A stretch of DNA of 64,000 bases from Hydra vulgaris (taxonomy: Eukaryota > Cnidaria > Hydrozoa > Anthoathecata > Hydridae): contig NC_088921.1 of NCBI RefSeq assembly GCF_038396675.1, forward strand, positions 8,220,001 to 8,284,000, in the 5' to 3' direction. Shown one piece after another: positions 46,800 to 60,221 of the stretch; position 1 is the first letter of the stretch, and each line of letters opens with the position of its first letter. Made by a program: the position numbers and the translations under genes. Below the pieces are notes generated by a model. The model was not told the origin of the DNA and did not search any database. It worked only from the letters and a program-made list of their open reading frames with translations.

Positions 46800-48530
46800 A
46801 TGTTAAGACAAGTAATGCTAAAACATAATGTTGTTAATAGAAAAAATAAAATAGCAATTGCCAATTTAGAAAATGATATGATCCAAATGGAGGAAGGTGA
46901 CTGTCAAGTTGCATTCAGGTCAGATGATAATAAAACTTATACATTACAAACTAGGATGGTAATTTATAGCATGTTGTTGTCTAATGTCCCAACAATTAAC
47001 ATTCCATTCCTGTTTGAGAAAATTCTACAATATCTTTGTGTTAAATTTTCGGATATTCCCCAGCGTAGTACTGTTGAGCGAATGGCTCGTGAGCTTGGCA
47101 TATCAGACCTGCAATCAGCGGAGTGGGCTATCAGTAATAATAATCTTACTCTTGGGTTTGATTCCACAACGCAAGAAGGTGTTCATATTAACAGTGTACA
47201 CTTAACATCAAAGAATAAATGTCAATTCATTGCTCTAGACCAGTTACAAGGAGGGATAGCTGATGATTATGAAAACCATATATGTAAAGCTGTAGATCAT
47301 ATGGCTTCAATTTATTCAGATTTTCACTTGCTTTCCTTTGTGGATTGTCGTAGTTTGATCATCTCAAATATATCCAATACAATGTCAGACAGAGTGGCAG
47401 TAAATCATCTTACCATAACCAAAATTTGTGAAACTTGGGGCAAAAATCTGAATGAGCTAAACTGCCATTTGCACCCTCTCGAAACAATTGCTACTTCATG
47501 TCGATCAGCATTGAAGTCTCTAGAATCTGAAAGTTGTGAGTTATTTGTTAATGATTGTATGGCAGGTAAAATTGTTATGGCTATGAACAAAATGAGGTTT
47601 AAAGACGTCAAAGGTGATCCAAAAGGATTTGTTAATTTTTTAGACAATAACAGATTACCACGATGTATCATTCCAAGATATCGTGGCAACCATCTTCACG
47701 TAGTGTTCCATACTTGTTTTATTTTCATTAAACACTATAAAGAGTTTGAACATTTTCTTACTGTTGGAACAGCAAAATGTCAAAGTTTACAAAGGCTACT
47801 ACGTGCAGCTTTTTTAAATTCAACTGCAATAAAACAAATGTGTGTGCTTGCAGTATTTGGAAAACTTCTTACTGGACCCTGGATGCAAATATTTTATGTG
47901 TCAGCAGATAATGCAAGTTTTGACCATGTTGCTGGTATTCAGGTAGTAAAAGATGTTTTGCAAATAATTAAAAATTGCAAATCTGATCCAGGCGCACTGT
48001 TATGCAGAACAACCGATTTTTTTGGAAATCCTCTTATCCCAAATGTTTTAGAATCTGTAACAAGTATATGTTCTATTGATGCACAGCTTATCAAAATGAT
48101 TTCTTCATGTCTTGTTGCGGTGGAAGATGTTTTGAATAGACAATATAAGAGGTATTTCTTGATTACAGTTACTGAGATGCTCAAAGAAGAGACAGCAAGT
48201 GCAAGACTTCACAATATAGATAGTGAAGAGTTAATGGGTATGTTTAGTGATGCCAAAGAACGATCACCTAATGCGTCAATTTGTTATATATCTTCCAAGT
48301 TAAGATCAAAAAAGAATAAGACTTTAGATTATCTGGATAGCCTTAACCAATTATCTAGAGAAAATGTTGTTTCATGGTCAGTTCATGCAGCTCGTAAAGA
48401 AAGAATGATAAATCGATTAAAGTATGCTGAAATTCGAGCAGAAATTTCTAAAAGACAGGCATGCAAGCGTCAAAAAATGGATGAAAAACAAAAAAAAAAA
48501 GTTAGAGCGAGAGCTGCAAGTTCTAACTAA
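46800..48530 (+). CDS. Element B, transposase-like main ORF
   Basis: 576 codons, diverged homologue of the element A main ORF. Landmarks: G-F-D-S-T-T with D121, N-T-M-S-D with D197 (76 residues apart, as in A), N-C-H-L-H with C222 and H225, R-Y-R-G-N-H near 293-298 (G-N-R-F in A), and L-T-G-P at 357-360. The pattern fits a DDE-type enzyme with a C/DxxH motif. The ORF ends in Lys/Arg-rich sequence after an A11 tract (48490-48500), across which the C-terminal module continues in the +1 frame. Open over 1.7 kb. Confidence 0.65.
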   Translation: MLRQVMLKHNVVNRKNKIAIANLENDMIQMEEGDCQVAFRSDDNKTYTLQTRMVIYSMLLSNVPTINIPFLFEKILQYLCVKFSDIPQRSTVERMARELGISDLQSAEWAISNNNLTLGFDSTTQEGVHINSVHLTSKNKCQFIALDQLQGGIADDYENHICKAVDHMASIYSDFHLLSFVDCRSLIISNISNTMSDRVAVNHLTITKICETWGKNLNELNCHLHPLETIATSCRSALKSLESESCELFVNDCMAGKIVMAMNKMRFKDVKGDPKGFVNFLDNNRLPRCIIPRYRGNHLHVVFHTCFIFIKHYKEFEHFLTVGTAKCQSLQRLLRAAFLNSTAIKQMCVLAVFGKLLTGPWMQIFYVSADNASFDHVAGIQVVKDVLQIIKNCKSDPGALLCRTTDFFGNPLIPNVLESVTSICSIDAQLIKMISSCLVAVEDVLNRQYKRYFLITVTEMLKEETASARLHNIDSEELMGMFSDAKERSPNASICYISSKLRSKKNKTLDYLDSLNQLSRENVVSWSVHAARKERMINRLKYAEIRAEISKRQACKRQKMDEKQKKKVRARAASSN

Positions 48531-48828
48531 CAATGAAATAAAAATTTTATATAAACACTTGCCTACAAAGCAACTTGATGATTTAGATGCGGTTATGTCC
48601 GAAAAAATTGTAGGCAGAAAACTCTGTCACGAATGGTACGACACAGACAAATTGAAGTCTGTCTTGTATGATGGGAGAGTAGAAAAAATAAATAAAAGGA
48701 ATGAAGACAGAATTTACACTATCTCGTACTGGAAAAAAGATGAAACTGATTCAGAAGCTTTTGACTATTGCATGAAAAAACTCCAGCTTGCAGCTGATGT
48801 TATATCCGGAGAGTTGATATTTTCATAA
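48424..48828 (+). CDS. Element B, C-terminal beta-rich module
   Basis: +1-frame continuation of the main ORF after A11. True coding starts around K-K-L-E-R-E-L-Q-V-L. It has H-E-W-Y-D near residue 69, then V-E-K-I-N-K-R-N and Y-T-I-S-Y-W, and ends A-A-D-V-I-S-G-E-L-I-F-S. The layout resembles the C-terminal module of element A (W...V...Y-x-V-x-Y...G-D-L-I). Confidence 0.55.
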   Translation: MLKFEQKFLKDRHASVKKWMKNKKKKLERELQVLTNNEIKILYKHLPTKQLDDLDAVMSEKIVGRKLCHEWYDTDKLKSVLYDGRVEKINKRNEDRIYTISYWKKDETDSEAFDYCMKKLQLAADVISGELIFS

Positions 48829-48959
48829 AATGACTGTTGTTTTTTAAGTGAACATGTAATAAACTGTAATAATATTAGTTTGTGATGTAAGTATATTATA
48901 TATAAATAAAGTTAAATGTTATATAAATGTATATTATATATATGTATATAAATAAAGCA

Positions 48960-49325
48960 CCAGCAATAGGCGTGGCTTGTAAAATAGGTAAGATAGACTT
49001 GCAAAATAGGCAAGCCAAGTACTGCAAGTGGTGTGACTTGCAAATTAGATACTGCAAGTGGTGTAACTTGCAAAACAGGTACTGCAGTGGTGTAGCTTGC
49101 AAAAAAGTATCTGCAAGTGGTGTGACTTGCAAATTAGGTACCGCAAGTGATGTGCCTTTCAAAATGGTACCTGCAAGTGGTGTGACTTGCAAAACAGGTA
49201 CTGCAAGTGGTGTGACTTGCAAAATGGTACCCGCAAGTTGTGTGACTTGCAAAACAGGTACTGCAAGTGATGTGACTTGCAAAATGGTACCTGCAAGTGG
49301 TGTGACTTGCAAAAAGGTACCAAGT
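48960..49325. repeat. 30-bp minisatellite of self-complementary units
   Basis: About ten to twelve copies of a 30-bp unit containing TGCAAGT-GGTGTG-ACTTGCA, a 7-bp inverted repeat around 6 bp, alternating with AAACAGGTAC or AAATGGTAC linkers. Both strands happen to be open through the array. It lies between the element B coding region and its terminal hairpin. Confidence 0.95.
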
Positions 49326-49715
49326 CAGTTCAGGTTAGCCTGCACATGTAAACTTTTTTATGCCTTTGTTAGTTTTCACATGTATTAAAAAGTTGTATTA
49401 GTAAATATCGAATAGATTTTTTTGGAGATTCAATATACAATGCAAATGAAATTTAATGTATATTCTTTCAAATTACATGTTGTAATTTTTAAAGTGTTAA
49501 TGCAAAATATTGGATACATTAAATAATTTTTTCACTATATTGGATTAAATAGAGTAGTTTTTTAATTACCTTTATTTTTAATGATTTTAGGTTTAATTGA
49601 CAAAAAAAAAAATTCAAAATAATGTGAAAACTTGCAGAATCAAAAATAAAAAGTGACATGTCATGCTGATTTGGCATGGAATGTCCAAATTGCAAATGAT
49701 GTGATTTGCAACTTT

Positions 49716-49760
49716 ATGATAGACGGCTCTGACTTACGTTCTCGTCGTGTCTATCGTTAA
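49716..49760 (+). other. Element B 3' hairpin with conserved loop
   Basis: TGATAGAC (49717-49724) pairs with GTCTATCG (49749-49756), extended outward with one mismatch. The 24-nt loop is GGCTC-TGACTTACGTTCTCG-TCGT, matching the element A loop at about 16 of 19 positions. Just upstream, TTGCAAAT-GATGTG-ATTTGCAA is a relative of the minisatellite unit. Confidence 0.75.
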
Positions 49761-49829
49761 CAATGATTATTAAATTTCATTATTGAAACTTAAATTTTTA
49801 ATCATTAACTAAAAGCCAAGACAAATTAA

Positions 49830-50759
49830 TAACAATTTTTCTTTCAAAATAATATTTAGTTTTTCTTTTTTTTTAGATTAAAGAGGGAAACGGTTACAAT
49901 GCTCTGTTTTATAAAAATATAGATTCTTTGATGCCTCTGGTAATGTGGTAAAAAAAATTTTATACTAATTTCCATTATTTTAAATAGTATCAGTTTAAAT
50001 TTATTAAAATTATTAAAACACTTTTTAAATTTTTTTTAGGTTCAAAAGGCGGAGGGGGGCATACGCCCTTTACCCAAAGTCAATCTTTATACCATTAATA
50101 TATGTTGTAAAGAAGTGAAATTAAATTTTTGAATTTTGTATTAGATTTATTTATTTTAATAAAAATAGAGATATTTTTGTTAATTTGTCATTTTTGATAA
50201 TATGATGTGTTACCATCACACCACCATCCACCCTTAACTCAAAAATACACATCTCATATTTGGCAATGGTCTGGAAGCAAATTTAATCAGTTTGTTAAAT
50301 TTAAAAATTACAAATTTTGTAAAGATAAGCTCATTTTCTTTTTAAAAAAATGATTTTTTAGACGGTATAGGTGGTGGTTTGGTGCCCCCTCTAGCCCCCT
50401 AAATACGCCCTGTTGCTCAAAACTATTAAAAATTTGTAGTTCACTTTTACACCTTTCTTTTGATACCAAGTGGTAGGCGTTTTGATAATAATTGACAAAG
50501 TTATAACAATTTACGTTAAGAATAACTTAATTTTGACCACAGTTTCTTCAAGAAATCCATATATCAAAAATTTGTTACGATTTTCTTAATTTTTTCACCA
50601 TTAAAATACTGAATTATAGCTCTTTCTAATGATATATAACAATCTATAAAATAATTAATTTAAAAATTTCATGTAACATACCTAGCATGGTAGGCAGCTA
50701 AATATCTTTTTAAAATAAACTATTATGAAATTAGTTTTTCAAATAGATATCACAAATTT
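49830..50759. other. AT-rich stretch, no gene seen
   Basis: No recognisable gene. Short G/C-rich patches near 50050 and 50380 encode nothing apparent. Confidence 0.4.
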
Positions 50760-52364
<1,605 letters not shown>

Positions 52365-52790
52365 ACAAAATGGCATCTTGCTACAAAAAATAAAGAATAT
52401 AGTAGTAGAGAATATAGAGGGTAGAAATTATTGCCGTTTATCATACTGTTATGTTATTAACCTTTTAGCATACAGCATTGGGAACTAAAAACTATAAGGC
52501 TTATAATTTTTTAGTAAATGCCATTTATTAATAAGTTCAATTATACAAACAAATAATTTCTTTTTTTCTCTAATATTTATAAAATTTCTTTTATTTTTAA
52601 CAAATTTATAAGCTTATTTAATTATTTTTTTTTTGTAATTTGATATAGCCATTTAAAATGTATATCGGTTTCACCGCTAGGAACTAAAATCGCCGCCATC
52701 TTGGGAGGCCAATTTTAGCTTCAACTTTTTTCGGAAAAAACAATAGAACCAGCTATCCAGTTATATTTTGAGATCAGTGGTCAGAACTCA
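52365..52790. other. AT-rich stretch, no gene seen
   Basis: Nothing recognisable; a short GC-rich patch (ATCGCCGCCATCTTGGG) lies near 52690. Confidence 0.4.
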
Positions 52791-52917
52791 TTCTACCGCA
52801 GTTTGTAATTTTTAAACGGTTTTTTATATTTTTGATTTTGTACTTCATGGCTGATGATTGCCGATAGGCATGAAACTTTAAGTTCCATTAAAAGTTGTTT
52901 TTTCTAAAATTTTATTA
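52785..52917 (+). repeat. Penelope tail repeat, inverted copy of 35908-36045
   Basis: About 130 bp matching the complement of 35908-36045 almost throughout. It includes a hammerhead-like motif at 52843-52894 (CTGATGA at 52851-52857, GAAA at 52872-52875), with one more stem I mismatch than the other copy. Confidence 0.85.
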
Positions 52918-53016
52918 TAAAACGCTCTGTTTTTGAAAAAATATATATTTTCTTAAATATTGAGCACTTTACAACAATCAAGAGTTTAGTATTTTTAATA
53001 CTTAATCATACAACAT

Positions 53017-53169
<153 letters not shown>

Positions 53170-53575
53170 AAAATTTGTAAAAAACACTTATCCAACTTTT
53201 TTCTTCAATTTGAAGTTTCACCATTGCTTGATCATCAGAAAGAATTACTAAATCTCAAAAAAAATTTAATTTATAGAAAAAAATATTTTACAGGAAGTTA
53301 TAAATTATTATAAAAAAATTTTAATTAATATTTTTTTTTTGGTTAACGGGAAGTTACAGAAAGTAATTATTAAATAAATTTCTTTGGAATTGGGAAAGTT
53401 CAATTTGGTCATTTGTTTTTATAATTTTTCAAGAGGTATTTATTTCGTGCTACATTTAGAAATTAATTCAGATTTTTATTTAATAAATTTTCCTGATTTA
53501 AATGAGTAATTATTTCAAACTTTTCTTGCAAACATAGTATACTTTTTTTGGAAATGTTATTATCAAGATTCTATA
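53170..53575 (-). mobile_element. Penelope-like 3' end with degenerate hammerhead
   Basis: Homologous to 29010-29400. The minus frame near 53560-53480 carries the GIY-YIG C-terminal end. A hammerhead-like motif lies at about 53195-53250 (CTGATGA at 53238-53232, GAAA at 53219-53216) with a longer stem III and a non-paired first position. It ends at the (AT)n array. Confidence 0.6.
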
Positions 53576-54429
53576 CCAACTCTGGCCAGACAAGCAACAT
53601 TGGTAAAGAAAAAGGCATAAATTTCCTAGTTAAATGCTCTTACGTAATATGCTTTTTCACAGAGTGTTAAGGGAGACCGGGGCTAGTTGGCCGCAGGAGT
53701 AAGTTGATGAACTGCGTTTATCTTCAGAGTCTTTCATCAGAAAGTGACAAAAATTACACAGAACCTTCCTAATTGATCATTTTATCATTCACTATAGTAT
53801 TGTCAGGATTCGCGCATGCGCATGGGAAATTAGGATTTATGCGTTTTTTGGACAAAAACGTAACTTTTGGAACATCGCTTCCTTTTTACTTTACAAGAAT
53901 ACAGTAGTATAATTGTAAAAGTTCCAGTCACAATTGGTTTACTATATCCAGTCAGACTTTTTTTCAAAGTTACCGTTTTTCTGGATCTATAGACTGTTTA
54001 TTGAAAAAAAAAGGCTTTCGGGGTAAGTTGGCAAAATTTTCATGGGGAAAGTTGGCTCATAGCATTTACTATGGAAAAAATATATTTTTATAAAATTAAT
54101 TTTTTTTTTTTTAATTTTTAACAGTATTGAAAAAACTTATTCTTACAAAAAAATTAAAAATATATATATTTTTAAGTATTTTTTTTCACAGATAAAAAGT
54201 GGGATACTGTTTTGACTGTTATACGGACTTATATTTGGTACCAGCTAGAAAAAGAAAAATAATCTTGAAAAAAGGAAAATACTCTTTGCAAAAGCTAAAG
54301 AATTTAAGATCCTCAGGTAAGTATGCAAAAGTAGTCTATAACAAACTGATAACACGCAATTAATAATAACAATAACAAAAAGAAAATCTTTAAACCTGTG
54401 CACATGAAAAAATAATTATAAAAATGAAT

Positions 54430-57380
54430 GACTTTCAATCGCTAACCTATAATTTTTACGAAAAATACATTATATTAGATGAAAACGCAGACCCAGATGT
54501 AAATTTTTTTAGTGATACTACACGGACAGTTTATATCATTACCCCAGCACCATTAAAGAATTTCTTTTTAAAAATGTAAATGATATAAACAGCGGAAAAA
54601 TCAGAATCCTCCACATTAATATAAGGAGTTTAAGCAAAAATAATGAAAACTTTCGGCATTTTCGAGAAGAAACTGAAAACATTTTTAATATTATATGTGT
54701 TACGGAAACTTGGTGCTCTACTTTCGAACTTGAAAATAATTCTAATTTTCTTTTTAAGAATTTGAATTAGTCCCATTAGAAAGACAAACAAATAAACGTG
54801 GTGTAGGAGTTCTGATATACGTTAAAGAAAACATTGCATATAAAGTTAGAAGCGATTTGAGCGTTTCTGACAAAGAAAAAGAGATCGCAACAATTGAATT
54901 AATTATTAACAAAGGAAAAAACATACTTATAAGCAGCTGCTATAGGCCACCTGACGGCGCGTGCGAAAATTTTAGCTCTTATTTGCAACGTAATATAGTT
55001 CACGCTGGTAACAACAAAAGAAAGAAAAACTTTATAATTGGGGATTTTAATATGGACTGTTTTATTTATAACGACGACAAAAAAATTAGAAGTTTCTATG
55101 ATAAAATTTTTTTAGCACGCGCAGTTCCCCTAGTCAATCATCCAACTAGAGTAACTAAGAATTCTGCAACCCTCATTGACAATATTTTTACTACAGATAT
55201 CTTTAATAACTCCATCCAAAAAGGTAAATCATAAAAACTCATTTATCGGACCACTTCCCTATTTTCCTAACCTTTAACACAACATTATCTAATAAAATTA
55301 AAGAAAATAGAACTGTAAAAAAACGTATTTATAACGACAAAAAAATAAATGATTTTAAACATCAACTATCATTACTTTATTGGGGGCATATCAACTTTAA
55401 TGAAGATGCTAGTACTATTTATAATAAATTCTTCGAAACATTCTACTTAGTATATGACGCGAACTTTCCAGTATGTGAAAAATTAATAAGTCATAAAACT
55501 TTTAACAGTCCTTGGATTACAAAAGGCTTAAAAAAATCTTCGAAAATAAAGCAAAAGTTGTATATAAAATATTTAAAGACTACCTTCTGCAAATCTTCTG
55601 CATATGAAAAAATATATAAAAATTATAAAAATTTATTTGAAAAAATTCGTAAAAATCTAAAAAAAAAATATTATTCTAATCTGATCAATAAATTTAAAAA
55701 CAACTCCACGCGCACCTGGCAAATAATAAAAGAAATAACAGGAAATTCAAAAAATCACTTAAGCTCTTTACCACAAACTATAAAATTTGAAGATGTAAAT
55801 ATATGTGAACCGAGCGAAATTGCAAACATTTTTAACAAATTTTTTACTGAAATGGGAACCCATCTCTCTAAAAAAAATCTTATGACAGAGAGTTTGTTTG
55901 AAGACTACTTTTGTCCTATAAATAAATCTTATTATAACAATGAGTATTCTTCTGAATTATCCCAGGACGAGCTTGATAGAGCCTTTAAATCTCTAGAAAG
56001 AAATAAAATTATTGGTGCTGATGAAGTAAGTGGTAACATAGTTGTAGATTGCTATGAAAGTCTGAAAAATATTCATTATAAAGTATTTAATGCACTTATG
56101 AAACAAGGAGTTTTCCCGGATCAATTGAAAATTGCGAAAGTTATTGGCTTTAAAAAAAATATTTCAACTGAGCACGCAATTATTCAATTTGTTAGGGAAA
56201 TCTCAGAATCTTTCGAAAAAAAACAATATACCTTAGGAGTCTTTATTGATCTTTTGAAGGCTTTCGATACCGTTGACCATAAAATATTGCTTTAAAAGCT
56301 AGAATACTATGGAATTAATAACAATATGCTAAAATGGTTTCATAGTTACTTATCAAATAGAAAGCAATTTGTTAATGATAGCCTCTAATGATGGCCTTCA
56401 AAGTGGCTGTACTGAAATAACCTGTGGTGTTCCACAAGGCTCTATTCTAGGTCCTCTTATGTTTTTAATTTATATTAATGATTTAAGTAAAGCAGCTAAT
56501 CTTCGGAGTATTATGTTTGCTGATGATACGAATTTGTTCTTATCAAATTGTAATATTAATGAGCTGTGTTCTGATATGGATAAAGAACTTAAATGCGTAT
56601 CTGAGTGGTTTAAATGTAACAAATTAACCTTAAACCTTGAAAAAACCAAATACATTCTGTTTCACCCTACATCTAAAAACGTTTTTACCAACAACCATGC
56701 CAAAATTTCTTATTGATAAACTTGAAATAAAAACGGGAAACTTTTACTAGTTTTCTTGGCATTTATCTTGATGAGAATGTTATCTGGAAACCGCATATTG
56801 ACTATTTTGCACTAAAGTTTCTAAAAATATAGGAGTACTTTATAAGTCAAGAAATTATTTAAACAAAACCATTTTAATCCAACTCTATTACTCATTTATA
56901 CATAGTTGTATTAACTATGCAAATATTGCTTGGGGAAGTACAAGCAAAAGTAAGTTGCGTACTCTTTATCATCGTCAGAAACATGCAATACACTTAGTTT
57001 GTTTTGAAAATCGACTTACGCATTCAAGGTTTTTATTCAAAAATAAAAAAGTACTTAATATTTATGAAGTGAATGTATATAAAATATCATGTTTTATGTT
57101 TCAATGTAAAATCAATCCGTCATTACACATTTTTAAAGATTTTATTACCTTAAAAACAAAAAATAAGTATACACTACGAAATGATAACTCACTATATGAA
57201 CCCTTTTGTCGAACAAAATTCAATCAGTTCTGTATAGCTTATCGTGCACCAAATCTCTGGATCAAAATCATTTTACCTAATTTTGATTTATCAATTACCT
57301 GCCCAGTCTTTAAAAAGAAATTAAAAGAATTCATTCTTTTTAATGACAATATTTTGAAATACTTTTAAAAATAAAAAATT
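54430..57380 (+). pseudogene. LINE (CR1/jockey-like), endonuclease plus RT, broken
   Basis: An endonuclease region runs from about 54590 (I-L-H-I-N-I-R-S-L-S, I-C-V-T-E-T-W) through 54857-55234 (S-S-C-Y-R-P-P, F-I-I-G-D-F-N-M-D, S-D-H-F-P-I after a frameshift). The RT spans 55240-56295 and 56369-56716, with an internal deletion near 56150 that joins K-I-A-K-V-I directly to G-F-K-K-N-I-S. Then come F-I-D-L-L-K-A-F-D-T-V-D-H, P-Q-G-S-I-L-G-P-L and M-F-A-D-D-T-N-L-F-L, with the catalytic Asp pair intact. The C-terminal thumb region ends at 57368. Stops near 54770 and 56295 add to the damage. It lies within the 7.6-kb inverted-end structure. Confidence 0.8.
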
Positions 57381-57936
57381 TATATAAATAAATTTTTTAT
57401 TTTTAAAAGCTCTTTTGTTTTTGTATTTTGTCATTTTTATTTGTTTATATTTATTAATAGCTCAAGGTGGATAACCACAAAACAAAACTTTTTTTTTACG
57501 AAAAAATCAATTTTAAGATATTTAAGTGATATAATGCTTCGATGATCCATTTTATTTATGATAAACTTAGCTTTATCTAACTCATTCTAAAAATTATTGT
57601 GTGTTGGATAGTTTGAAGGTAAGTATAAAAAAGCGTCATTAGCAACGTCCATAGCAACTGCATTTTTTTTTGTCAAGTCATTTTCAACAACCCTATAAAT
57701 GCTTCTCTTTTTGATCAACTGCCTAAAAATTTAAACACTATATGGTTTATTAAGCCAGCTTGGTTTGCAATTGATTACTGTATGTCCTCATACTAAAATA
57801 TTTATAGTTTAACAGTTAGTTCAAGGAGCTTTGTTTGCATTTATAGCGATTCGGACAACAAATTTTATTTACATTTCAACCAAAGATAGTATTTATATAT
57901 ATATACATTTTATAGTAATGAGTAATAAAAAAAATA

Positions 57937-59639
57937 GTGAACGAAAAAGAAAAAGAAGATTTAATTAAGAAGGTTTTTTTAAAAAAGTGTACTAAAAACA
58001 AGAGTCAAATACCATTTCAATCAACTTGTGTCAATTCTAAAAAGCTCAGGTTTAACAATAATACGGACACTGAAAACAACTACTACATTCTTTTCAACTT
58101 TCAAATTCTTAAAGATATTATTGAGAAATTTTGTATATGTCCAAATTGTGAAAGTAACATGGTAATTAATGATGATTCAGCACTTAGAATGGGGTTTTCA
58201 CACAAATTAATTATAAGTTGCAATGAATGTAAATATGAGCTCAATAGATACACTTCAAATCAAGTTTATAAAAGTAATTCAAAGTAAGGAAGAAATTTAT
58301 TTGACGTGAATATAAAAACAAGAATAGCTTTTCGCGAAATAGGTAAAGGGCATGAAGCTATAAAAGATTTCTCTCGTATAATGAGTATGTCATGTATGCA
58401 AAAAAATGCGTTTAAAATTCAATGAAAACGTTATCAAAGGCTTACCATTCAGCTGCGTTACAGTCTATGAAAAATGCTGCTAATAAAGAAAAAAATATTT
58501 CACCAAATAAAACAACTACTGGAGAAGCTTTAATTAAAGTTTCTATTGATGGGATGTGGCAAAAACGAGGTCACGGTTCTTTAAATGGAGTAGTAACAGC
58601 AAGAAGTGAAGGGAGTTGCATTGACTTTGCAGTACTTAGTAAATATTGCAGGGTATGTCAAATATGGAAAAACAAAGTGAATCATCCTTTGTATAACTCT
58701 TGGAAAGCTAATCACAAATGTCACCTAAATCATTCCAAACCTTCAGGAGCTATGGAAGGTACTGGTGCAGTAGAAATATTTTCTAGATCCGTAAATAACT
58801 ATGGGGTAATTTATAAGCACTATTTGGGTGATGGTGATTCTTCATCATTCAATGATGTTGTTAATAGCAAACCATATAGTAAATATGGAGTTGAAGTGCA
58901 AAAACCTGAATGTGTTGGGCATATACAAAAGCGTGTGGGAAATCGTTTAAGAGAGCGAAGAAAGCAAAGTATTTGTGGGAAAAAATTAACAGGTGTTGGA
59001 AACCTCACCAATAATTCTATAAACACTATTCAAAACTATTTTGGTATAGTGATAAGAGAAATTGCAAACAATAAAAATTTAAACGATGATGAAAAAGTAT
59101 ACCAAATGAAAAAAGGTATAAGAGCTGTTCTAAATCATTGTACTAACTTTCCAGATAAATTGCGACGACATATACTATGCCTTAAAGGATTAAATATTTG
59201 GTGTAGGTGGAAGAACTGTGAAGAAAAAGTCGACATTTACAAGCCTTAAGTAAATATTCCTGTGTGGATTTATGATGTCATAAAAAAAGATTTTGATGAC
59301 TTATCTGATGATTTTCTTCTCAAAAAGTGCACTCATGGAGGGACACAAAGTTGCAATGTAGGACTTAATAACATAATATGGTCTCGATGTCCAAAAAATA
59401 TTTTTGTTACAAGATTTTTGCTTGAAGTGGGTGTTTGTTCTGCAGTTCTTTACTTCAACGATAGTACATGTGGTCTTAACAGAGTTTTTAAGTTCCTTAA
59501 CGTAAAATTTGACTTAAAAAGTTCATTGGCATTTCATCAAAAAGATCTGAAGCGTTTAAAAAACATGTTTCAAAAATATGATTTCAAAGTTAAAAAAAAG
59601 AAGAGAAAAGTTAAAAGCATTAAAAAAAGGTTGCATTGA
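57937..59639 (+). pseudogene. Mutator-like transposase, broken
   Basis: Three blocks. 57937-58287 carries a zinc-finger-like C-P-N-C...C-N-E-C and ends at an in-frame TAA; the same frame continues F-D-V-N-I-K-T-R-I-A-F-R-E-I-G to about 58420. After a frameshift, 58422-59249 has S-I-D-G-M-W-Q-K-R-G (first Asp), C-R-V-C, L-G-D-G-D-S-S-S-F (second Asp) and E-C-V-G-H-I-Q-K-R-V-G (C-x-x-H). A second frameshift leads to 59262-59639, the Lys-rich C-terminus. These match the Mutator-like transposase domain family common in cnidarians. Three lesions inactivate it. Its inverted ends are 57466 and 60238. Confidence 0.8.
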
Positions 59640-60221
59640 TAATAAAGAAGGAACTTCATTACAAAAGTCTTGTTTATCTGGTGGATTTTAATAGTTTTTT
59701 GCTTTTGTATTTTGTTTTTCTTTTTTTCTCAGAATTGCATTTTAACAATACTTAACTTGACTTGCAACATGATATCTTAAGATTGGGTCAAGCAATTTAC
59801 TTCAAATTTTTAGGAGTTGTTCAAAATACCTAGATGAAGGGAATGAATATTAAAATTTTTGAAATATACATTTATTTTTTGCTTTTTTAATGTTTTAACA
59901 CCTGAAAATATTTTAAAAACCACAAAATATTAAATAAAAATGCTAAAAATAGTTTGTTTTCATGGATTTTAATTCATTCTCTTTATTTCATTGGTTGACA
60001 GAAAATTGCAAAGTTTCAAAGCTCAAAAATTACTATAACTTGATAAATCGTGTTGCAAGTGTAGGTATTAAATGCTTCATTTTTACGTGATTTTGACAAT
60101 TTTCTGCCTTATTATGAAAGATCTACGTATTTAGCAATATTTACGTTGCAAAAAATATATAAATTAACTTGAATCAAATAGTGGTTTTCAAAATATAATT
60201 ACAGTTATTAAATTTGGTTTT
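59640..60221. other. 3' untranslated part of the Mutator-like element
   Basis: AT-rich, no ORF of note. Confidence 0.5.

Noticed and set aside
48896..49388. ORFs on both strands of the 30-bp minisatellite as a Cys-rich protein
   Set aside because: Openness follows from the repeat period being a multiple of three. It lies in the 3' untranslated part of element B.
43091..49760. Helitron 3' ends (hairpin plus CTRR) at the A and B hairpins
   Set aside because: No CTRR follows the hairpins and no Rep/helicase coding sequence is present.
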